Assembly: GCA_018136815.1 (NCBI GenBank)
Contig: CM030933.1
Coordinates: 1,812,379-1,876,378 of the forward strand
Origin: Isochrysis galbana
Lineage: Eukaryota > Haptophyta > Isochrysidales > Isochrysidaceae
Length of the DNA: 64,000 nt
Reading direction: 5' to 3'
Part shown: piece after piece, positions 18,961-26,427 of the stretch
Layout of the letters: every line of letters starts with the position of its first letter
Numbering within the stretch: position 1 is the first letter of the stretch
Translations under genes and position numbers: made by a program
The notes under the pieces: generated by a model
The model's input: the letters and a program-made list of their open reading frames with translations, nothing else
Databases searched by the model: none
Told to the model about the DNA's origin: nothing

Positions 18961-19555
18961 CCCCACGCCCTCGCTTCTCCTCTTGCTTTTGGCGCTCGAT
19001 GTCCCAAGGCGTGACAGCTTCCCGCCGCACACAGACACATCGGCAGAGATCATCAGCGGCAAGTGCCAACCCCCAGCCGATGGGGCAACGGAGGCCTTGA
19101 CACGCATTCGGGCACTTCAAGATGCTGCCTTGCCCTCGATCTGCAGTGCGGCTGTTGCAGCCAGCGCTTGCTCCATCGGCTGGCGGGCGCGCAGCAGCGC
19201 TTGCTACAACGGATGGGGCGCGTGCGCCCGCCCGCGCCCGCCCACCGCCCTGCTGGTCGCTCGCTGAGGAAACAGTCTTCTTATCAGCCTGTCCTTGCTG
19301 GCTGCTCGCCACGTAGGGGCGGTCGGCGTAGCGGCGGACTGCCTCGGCGTCGATCCCAACCGGCGACATTTGGCCGAGGTGGGGCACAGCGAGCGAGAGG
19401 AGGAGCGCAGCACAGAACACAGCGAACAGCTGGCCGATGCCGTCTCTCGTCTTCGAGCATGTCGGCTCGCCCCACGCCGCGCTGTAGCCCGAGCTGCGGG
19501 GAGAGGAGGCCATCGAGGAGGCGCTCGCCACCGCGCCGCCAGTCCATCGCGCCAT
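18797..19555 (-). CDS. Multicopy Cys-rich single-pass membrane protein, unknown function
   Basis: ATG 19555 (minus) gives 252 residues. A hydrophobic segment at about 41-58 (IGQLFAVFCAALLLSLAV) looks like a signal anchor. A low-complexity Ala/Arg/Gly/Ser linker follows, then a Cys cluster (CPNACQGLRC, then LCRCVCVRRE) and a hydrophilic Gln/Glu/Ser-rich tail. The last ~57 residues are repeated at 3-176 in a second copy, with mostly conservative changes and no stops, which argues that the frame is translated. No known family was recognised. It may belong to a mobile element, because the whole 3' region is duplicated together with repeat sequence. Confidence 0.5.
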   Translation of the reverse strand: MARWTGGAVASASSMASSPRSSGYSAAWGEPTCSKTRDGIGQLFAVFCAALLLSLAVPHLGQMSPVGIDAEAVRRYADRPYVASSQQGQADKKTVSSASDQQGGGRARAGARAPSVVASAAARPPADGASAGCNSRTADRGQGSILKCPNACQGLRCPIGWGLALAADDLCRCVCVRREAVTPWDIERQKQEEKRGRGEQAAASAHQESADQWMRPISGRSNQLEPSEMEQASTTSNRVNQAEALWETSGTR

Positions 19556-19609
19556 CAGCCCGTCCCGAACGGGCGGCCATGCCCCAAAAATAACTCTATC
19601 GTGCCAATT

Positions 19610-19915
19610 CTGAGTGGAGACCGTCCCCTACATGTGAAACACAGGAACACCGTGTTTCTACACAAGCCAAAAACAGCCGTGTTTCGCCGTGTTTCAAACC
19701 TCTTGAGGCGCAACACAGAGGAAACACAGAGGCGCGCGCGTGCGCGCGTGCGCGGCCGGCGGCCGGCGGCCAGAGCCAGAGGCCGCCGTAAAGGAGCAAA
19801 GGCGCGTCAATCGCAACACGCAACACGAGGGCGAAGAAGTGAGGAGTAAGTGTGTTGGTGTTGAGCGTTCATTTAGTTAGCGAATCAATCACCAATCACA
19901 CTATCAGATGTTTCA
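19610..19915 (+). repeat. Dispersed GTTTC-rich repeat, partner of 50570-50822 (minus)
   Basis: ATGTGAAACACAGGAACACC and CCGTGTTTCGCCGTGTTTCA with the flanking GC-rich and AT-rich parts match the minus strand of 50570-50822 over about 300 bp, including AAGTGTGTTGGTGTTGAG and the end ATCAGATGTTTCAT. The GTTTC/GAAAC motifs can form short hairpins. No coding content. Confidence 0.7.
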
Positions 19916-20216
19916 TCGTTTGCAGACTTGGACAAGAATTGTGAATTGTCATCTTCTCAATCCAATGATCTTCTGCGTCACTATCATCGTCGCTGTCCAT
20001 GCGATCACACAACAGCATAAGCTGCGCTGGGCGAGTAGTGGCGCGCCGACGCGTATATGGGTATGGGAGATGTAGACCAACTGTTACTATTACACTATTA
20101 CATGCATGCAGGCCCAGTTGCACCCGCAAAGGCAGCCCTGATCCCATCCACAATGCTACTCTCCTCAGGCGGAGATGTGTGCTCAGACTCACTCTCACTC
20201 TCACTCACTCTCACTC

Positions 20217-20758
20217 TCATCGTTCGACAATGCACAATGCCTCCCTGTGGCCCGGGAGCTCTGGCTCTGGCCGGCAGGGGAATGACGCCACGCCGTCACG
20301 CCGTATGCGCTCGAGATCCTCGGCGCCGAGCCTCTTCTCCCAGTGGTCCATGCGCCGCCGGTCCACCCCAAACTCCGCGGCCCATAAGGCCTTGGAGCAT
20401 AACACCGAACGATCGGTGTCGGGGTGTTACAAGCACACAACGACCTTACAGGCCCTCTCCTTGACGCCCCCCGCCGCCGTGGCGCGCTGGGGGCCTGCAT
20501 ATGATATGGACGGCCCCGCATAGCGCCGCTCGCGCTGCGCGGGCGCCGGGCCCGCCCCGCCAGGGGTGCGAAGGACGCTGGCGACATCGTCGACGTCATC
20601 GCCGCCAGACGCTCCAGCTCCACCAGGCGGCGGGCCGTCGCGCGGAGAGTGCGGATCTGCGCAGCTGGGAGGCTGTCTCCCAGTAGGCCTCGAGCCTCTA
20701 GCCTCTCCTCGAGCCATTTCCCAGCCTCCACAGCCCCCCCAAAGGGCGAAGGACACAC
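20217..20758 (-). CDS. Hypothetical helical protein, possibly two exons
   Basis: On the minus strand one frame from ATG 20758 begins GGAVEAGKWLEERLEARGLL and ARRLVELERLAAMT, clearly helix-like. From about 20400 a second frame reads ALWAAEFGVDRRRMDHWEKR then LGAEDLERIRRDGVA and stops at 20217. The second piece has AAG before it as a possible acceptor. The composition looks protein-coding but I recognise no family, and the junction is a guess. Confidence 0.35.
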
Positions 20759-21102
20759 GGCGAAGGGATTGCGCCGGCGCGAGGAATTGGCTGCCCACGG
20801 AGTACTTTACTCGCTAGTGCTAGCAGCCTACAGCAACAGCCCACAGCCATCCTATGAACACCGTCAATATGAAGGCTCTTCTCGAGCACATCTCGTCATC
20901 GTCGGGTGGGCTACCCGCTCCTCCTTTTTCTTTTGGCCACGGACGAAAAAGAAAAAAAAGGGGATCCCATACTCTAAATAAAGTAAAGAAGTAAAGTACT
21001 CACAGTGTCCTCCGGCGGCCGTCCGCTCTGTTGGGCACTGACTTCTAACGGCTAAGAAGCGCCCCCACACTCCTTCTCTTCGTCGGGGAGGTGGGGAAGG
21101 GG

Positions 21103-23008
21103 ATGGGGGGAGTCGTTATATACCTACTCTTGGCCATTTCACATGTTCTCGAGGGGTCCTCCCGTCGCCTTCTCCCTCCTTCCCTCCCCCGCCCTCCCCA
21201 AGATGCTCTCGGCCCTCCTCCTCCCCTCTCCCTCCTCTCCCGCGGCGCCTCAGCCGCCCTGTCGGCAGAGCAGCTCACCGCCTTCCACAGGGACGGCGTC
21301 CTCCTCGTCCGCAGCCTCCTCTCGCCCTCAGAACTGCTGCGGGCCCAGAGAGCAGCTGAGCAAGAGGTCGCTCTCTCGAAGAAGCCAAAGGGTCCGTACA
21401 CCTTCCTCTCGGTCTTTGTGAGGGAGCTGCCGCGCGCGAAGGCGTTGCGGCACGTCGCGCTCGACTCGGCCGCGCCGGCCATCGCTGCGCAGTGCATGGG
21501 GCTCACCAAGAACCAGACGGTGAGCGGATCAGAGAGGCAACCGGGGGGGGGGGGGTAGAAGGGGAAAGAGGGGGAAGGGGGGAGGGCCTGCCGTGACTGC
21601 GAGAGAGGGGGCGCGCGCGCGTAGTGAGTGGCACACGGGTGTATGGGTGGAGGTGCATTGTTGAGAATCAAGGCGTGCGCGCAGGGAGAGTCGGGGACGG
21701 GGGGGGGAGCAGTATTCAACGCTGCGAAGACTGCAAAGTGCAAGGGCACAACGGAACGCCAGTCGCACGTTTGTACCCTAGGCGGCAGGCAGGAGCGGCA
21801 AGAAGTAGGGGCCTGTGAAGGTGCATGGGCCCCGCTGGGAAGAAGCGAGAACGCCCCAGATGAAAGAGGTGGAGGGGTTGGTGCGAAAGGGCGGCACATG
21901 AGACTTGGGAGGCGTCCGCGCAGAGAGAGGTAGGTGAAGACAAAGCCTATCGGTGGGAATGCACCTGCTAGACGCATTATCCTGAGACTGCTCCTTGTCC
22001 TGTGGGGCCACACCTGCAGTTGCGCCTCGTCAATGCAGCCACCTTTGCGCTGGGCAAGGGTGACATGGGCTGCGGCTGGCACGTCGACGACAAATTCTTT
22101 TGGCCGGTGTGTGCATCACCGGCCACTCCGGTTCTCACGCGAGTCATTGGTTGTGACGCGAGCCCTGCTGCTAAAGTCGAAGCGCGTTTGCCCGCAGATC
22201 GAAGACGTCTCGCCCGAACAAGGGCCGGTTGGAGTCAATGTCTGGATTACACTTTCGCCTGTCACCGCGGCAGCCGGTGGGCTTGCGGTAGCCAATGGCT
22301 CGGCGACGGCCTCGTGGCACCAAAAGTGCCGTAGCGCCATCGCCGGTTTTAGCGCGAATGGCATCCCAGAGACATGCGACCTGGCGAGGCTATCGCCCGA
22401 ATGCAACGCTTACATGGAGGACCGCAAGCTGGTCTATGATATGAAGCCGGGCGATGCACTCATCAGCTCGCGCTACTCATTTCATCGGGGCGTCGCGCAC
22501 GACGAGGATGACGCAAAGGTGCGCTCCTGAGAGGACGAAAGGCGCGCCTGTGTACTGCATCGTAGCCGCGTCTCGCTCTGCTCTCATTCCGTACCCAAGG
22601 CTTACCGGCGAGCGCAAACCTTGCCGGCACGCGTAGATCCGCTTCACTCTCCGCTACGAACCTGCGGGCGCACGTCTGGCTGGACCATTCTGCGGAACTC
22701 CCGGAGTCGCCTTGGAGGACGCGGGCTTCCGCTTCCCCCAGGTAAGTGGCACTCCCTGAGAGCTTCATAGACTTGAGCGCTTGAGGTTCTGCAACACCAA
22801 GTACTTCCCCTTCGATGGTGCGGGCGGCAATGCTTCTCACCACCATAGTTTCATTTCTCATTCGTAGGTATGGCCTCGCGCAAGGCCTACGGAACGTGCC
22901 ATCATCGCCGCCAGGTCCAGCCGGTTGGTGCGAGCTGCAGTAGGAGCTAGCACGGCAATTGCCTCAAAAGTGAACGCCGCATCCCAGATGGTGCTGCAGC
23001 GTCGCTGA
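21103..23008 (+). CDS. Phytanoyl-CoA dioxygenase (PhyH) family protein, five exons
   Basis: Exons: 21103-21519, 22020-22106, 22198-22518, 22637-22741 and 22868-23008, all phase 0. Donors are GTGAGC, GTGTGT, GTGCGC and GTAAGT; acceptors CTGCAG, CCGCAG, GCGTAG and TCGTAG. Joined, they give 356 residues. An N-terminal hydrophobic stretch (VVIYLLLAISHVLEG) suggests a signal sequence. The PhyH fold starts LSAEQLTAFHRDGVLLVRSL. The iron ligands are H160 and D162 in GWHVDDKFFW, with the distal His probably H264 (YSFHRGVAHD). VNVWITLSP and YDMKPGDALI are typical strands. The end, RFTLRYEPAGARL then GFRFPQVWPRA, fits PhyH C-termini. Role: Fe(II)/2-oxoglutarate hydroxylation; substrate unknown. ATG 21103 is the first ATG in the open frame. 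Confidence 0.9.
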
Positions 23009-23370
23009 AGGTGCATCCGCCGGCCCTCGATACTTTGTGAATATGCATGCGTCTTTGGTTAGGCTGTAGACGGGTTCCCAAGACTCAAGTGCGCTGCATC
23101 GTGGGGTTGTGCACTCGCGCTTTAGGTTGACCCGCTGCGACTCGTGTAGTGGGCTTAGCTTGTCGTGCATACTGTATCTGCGAGCAAATCTCGCATATCT
23201 AATCTGCCCATCGGCAAACCTTGTCAGCGTGCCATGCGGCCGGCTTCGCTTGGCATGAGTCGCAGATTCTTGATTCTTGTGAATTCCGCCGCAAGAGGAG
23301 ATGGTTGCGCTCTGCTAATTGTTGTAGCGCACCCAAGTTTTTTTAAAAATCCAACCACTCGTATTGTTTA
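23009..23370. other. 3' flank of the PhyH gene, no supported feature
   Basis: Mixed-composition sequence without recognisable ORF or repeat, ending in the T-rich run CAAGTTTTTTTAAAAATCC (23333-23351). Confidence 0.4.
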
Positions 23371-23374
23371 GTGC

Positions 23375-23545
23375 TCACAAGGCGAGAAGCGCTCAATCAC
23401 CATCACCCACAGCATAGAAAAGCGTTCAATCACCATCAGCCTACACGTGGGAACGCGTTCAATCGCCATCACCCCCACCGCATGGAAAAGCCTTCAATCA
23501 CCACCAGCCTACACACGGAAAAGCGTTCAATCGCGGAAGATCGTG
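23375..23545 (+). repeat. GCGTTCAATCACCATCA minisatellite
   Basis: About five units of 33-37 bp built on AAAGCGTTCAATCACCATCA alternate with CCTACACGTGG or CCCCACCGCATGG spacers. An inverted relative lies at 56195-56465 and a fragment at 16441-16465. Confidence 0.8.
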
Positions 23546-23624
23546 GGGATCATGAGGGTAGCTATCCAACCCACTCGTTTGACAAGAAGGTATGCTGCAT
23601 GTCGAGTGGTGCGTGACACGAAAT

Positions 23625-24117
23625 ATATGTACGATACTATAACAAACATGTCCAACACTAGCGACGCTGACATAAATTACACAACAGTACTAAATCCGGA
23701 AAATATCAAGAATATCCGACAACTGGGTGTGGCGGTACGAAATTGACCGAGCTCTTAATAACAACAAAGAGAAGGAGCTGTACGAAAACTTCGTGAATAG
23801 GCTTAAAGATGACGAATACGGCAGGTTCATAAGGGCATACATGTCATTCAGACGTTTCGATACAGGGTACGTATGTCAATTACGATACAGCTCACGCAAA
23901 TTGCCGATAAAGAGGGGTTAAGACATCAAATGAAGAACATTGATAATCCAAATGAACGTGATTATAATATTTGGATTTGATTCTGATAGATAAAGATTTC
24001 AAAGACGATGTAACGACATTGGTGAAGAGGGTGTTGTCAGTCTCGCGTAAGGCCGTAAGTTGCATGAAGAAAAGATGCGAACCCCCCACGCTAGAAGGTC
24101 ACGTTGACGTTATGTAA
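23625..24117 (+). pseudogene. AT-rich coding relic with frameshifts
   Basis: This ~490-bp island is much more AT-rich than its surroundings. Successive frames look like one protein: NTSDADINYTTVLNPENIKN, then WRYEIDRALNNNKEKELYEN and FVNRLKDDEYGRFIRAYMSF, then ITIQLTQIADKEGLRHQMKN, then LIDKDFKDDVTTLVKRVLSV. At least three shifts or stops separate them. Codon use (A/T-ending, Asn/Lys/Ile-rich) differs from every host gene in the window. It could derive from a virus or another low-GC source. No family was recognised. Confidence 0.5.
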
Positions 24118-24133
24118 GAACACGGACCACAAA

Positions 24134-24243
24134 AAACTATTGTTATAGTTTTAGCGATGGAGCGCGCGCCGACCGCTCCCACCTCCCAGCCCCCCGCCGC
24201 CACACCCGGATGGGCCGTCAGCCTTATATTAGGTCCTGATATC
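24134..24243 (+). pseudogene. LINE ORF1 5' end plus hAT terminus, fused to retroelement 5' terminus
   Basis: Hairpin AAACTATTGTTATAGTTT (24134-24151), then TAGCG and ATGGAGCGCGCGCC (ATG 24157). About 45 bp of ORF1 follow, then CCCGGATGGGCCGTCAG (a hAT terminus in reverse orientation, from about 24205) and TTAGGTCCTGATATC, then TGTCGCATTCGCGA at 24244. Confidence 0.7.
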
Positions 24244-25098
24244 TGTCGCATTCGCGAGTCGACGCTCGTTAGGCTTCTCTCTTCTCTTCGTCGTTCGGCA
24301 TTTATCGTTATAATTCTCTCGTTCTCGTTCTCGGTCAAAAAGCTTCGCTTGGACGCATAGGGTCTTGGGTTGTGGAGCGTTCTCTCTCTTTCTCTCGAAG
24401 AGAAGGGAAGTTTCCCCACCTTTCTCCCTCCTAGGCGCCTCGCAAATAGGTTTAATTCGCTATCTTCTCCGCGTTTCGCTATCTACTTCAGTGATTGCAA
24501 TCAGGTTTAATTTGCAATCTCATCGCATCTCCCCCTTAGGCACACCGCACTTCTCTCGTCTTATTTGGTAAGTCTTTTGGAATCTTGTGCGGCAGGATTG
24601 CCCCTCGTTTCCGTTATGGTGCGATTCCCCTTCCAGACGGGATCGCCGACAGATCGCCTTCTGATCGTCGTCCGTCGTCGTCTGGCCGGAGTGTTTGGGT
24701 TTGATTTCAGTCGAGTTATGTGAGAAAGTCGTGGGGCGAGAGTCGGAGTGTTTTCCTGGGTGTCTTTGTCCGTCGTCCTGTCGTCAGTCGTCATCCGTCG
24801 CTCTCGCTCTCGTCGCTCTCGCTCTCGTAACACTCATACCCTACAGTCTCGCCTCGCCTCGCCAGCCCCTGCCATCACAGCATCACAGCCCTCCTCACAC
24901 TCGCCCTCGCCTCTCGCCGCTCGCTCGATGTCGCTCTCGCCGCCGTCCTCGCCCCCGCTCAAGCCCGCCTGCCCGCCTTCCTCTGCTGACGGGCTTCAGC
25001 CCGTCAGCACCTCTGAAGCCGTCTCCTCCGCCGCGCCTGCCGCCGGCGTGCCTCCTTCCTCATTACCATCAGGCCCTATGGGCCACTCCAATTCGTCA
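24244..25098 (+). repeat. Retroelement 5' region, solo truncated copy 2
   Basis: Collinear with 25756-26598. It includes the leader and the first 58 codons of the Gag-like ORF (ATG 24928). It ends exactly after CAATTCGTCA, where copy 3 continues into the long ORF. A hAT-like ATATCATGATATTAGG follows. Confidence 0.8.
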
Positions 25099-25137
25099 AT
25101 ATCATGATATTAGGTCCTGTAGACCTGATACCTGATA

Positions 25138-25330
25138 CTAAGGGCCGCAGGCTACGTGACTATGCATTACAAGGGTAAACGCTAACATTAAAATTGACTT
25201 AAATTCGACGTAGGAATAAATGGGTTGAACTAGATTCAGAGGTTGAGGGCTGCTCGAAGACCTAGGGTTGCAAGACCGTGGGAGTTTGAGTCTAAATACT
25301 AAATAATCGTGTTGCCTTGATGGGCGAGCT
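25138..25330. other. Short AT-richer spacer, no supported feature
   Basis: No repeat partner or coding signal noticed between the hAT-like end at 25100-25140 and the hAT 3' fragment. Confidence 0.35.
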
Positions 25331-25339
25331 TGCAGCTTG

Positions 25340-25552
25340 GGATAGTTGGATGGAGATGGTCGTCGATGAGCCTTGCTTGAGGACGAGCTGTTTTCTGGTT
25401 TGTACGTTTTCGTTAGTGTCTGGTGTAGTGTAATACTACTAGTATAACACATTATAGTCTTAGTGCCTACCTGATATTAGGCTGATGTTAGGTCCTGATA
25501 TCAGTCTAAGGTCTCCGATACCTGACGGCCTTTGACCTGACGGCCCATCCGG
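25340..25552 (+). pseudogene. hAT transposon 3'-end fragment
   Basis: TTGGATGGAGATGGTCGTCG (the last codons of the transposase at 13741) starts the fragment. The 3' UTR and the terminal CTGATATCAG...CTGACGGCCCATCCGGG follow, collinear with 13735-13945 apart from small indels. Confidence 0.8.
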
Positions 25553-25755
25553 GCCGCCACGACGCCCCACCGGGGCCGCCCCAAGCCGCCGGAGCCGAAG
25601 CGCTCACAGGCCGCCCCGCCGCCCCCTTGACTGACAGTGATGTTGACATGATGACATGATCCTCCCGCCCTCGCCTCCCCAACAGCCACACAAGCAGGGA
25701 GCAGTCAGAGTCCTGTTCCCTGCAGACCAACAAGGCCAGCCTCTGGGCCTCCCGC
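25553..25755 (+). pseudogene. Internal LINE ORF1 fragment joined to retroelement 5' terminus
   Basis: GCCGCCACGACGCCCCACC through CAGACCAACAAGGCCAGCC matches the minus strand of about 43190-43400. It lacks the hairpin and start codon. It begins exactly at the hAT end and stops exactly at TGTCGCATTCGCGA (25756). Confidence 0.75.
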
Positions 25756-26427
25756 TGTCGCATTCGCGAATCGACACTCGTTAGGCTTCTCTTCGTCATT
25801 CGGTATTTATCGTTATAATTCTCTCGTTCTCGTTCTCGGTCAAAAGCTTCGCTTGGATGCATGGGATCGTGGGTCGTGGAGCGCCCTCTCTCTTTCTCTC
25901 GAAAGAGAAGGGAAGTTTCCCCACCTTTCTTCCTCCTAGGCGCCTCGCAAATAGGTTTAATTCGCTATCTTCTCCGCGTTTCTCTATCTACTTCAGTGAT
26001 TGCAATCAGGTTTAATTTGCAATCTCATCGCATCTCCCCCTTAGGCACACCGCACTTCTCTCGTCTTATTTGGTAAGTCTTTTGGAATCCTGTGCGGCAG
26101 GATTGCCCCTCGTTTCCGTTATGGTGCGATTCCCCTTCCAGACGGGATCGCCGACAGATCGCCTTCTGATCGTCGTCCGTCGTCGTCTGGCCGGAGTGTT
26201 TGGGTTTGATTTTAGTCGAGTTATGTGAGAAAGTCGTGGGGCGAGAGTCGGGGTGTTTTCCTGGGTGTCGTTGTCCGTCGTCCTGTCGCCAGTCGTCATC
26301 CGTCGTCGCTCTCGTTCTCGTCGTTCTCGCTCTCGTAACACTCATACCCTACAGCCTCGCCTCTCCTCGCCAGCCCCTGCCATCACAGCCCTCCTCACAC
26401 TCACCCTCGCCTCTCGCTACTCGCTCG
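25756..26427 (+). promoter_or_regulatory. 5' leader of the Gag-like retroelement
   Basis: The leader starts TGTCGCATTCGCGAATCGAC and is shared by copies at 16949 and 24244. Conserved stretches include CGTTATAATTCTCTCGTTC, a CCTCTCTCTTTCTCTCGAAA pyrimidine tract, GTGATTGCAATCAGGTTTAA (with palindromic TGATTGCAATCA) and CTCTCGTAACACTCATACCC. No long terminal repeat of it is found after the ORFs, though the gap at 30102 may hide one. Confidence 0.55.
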
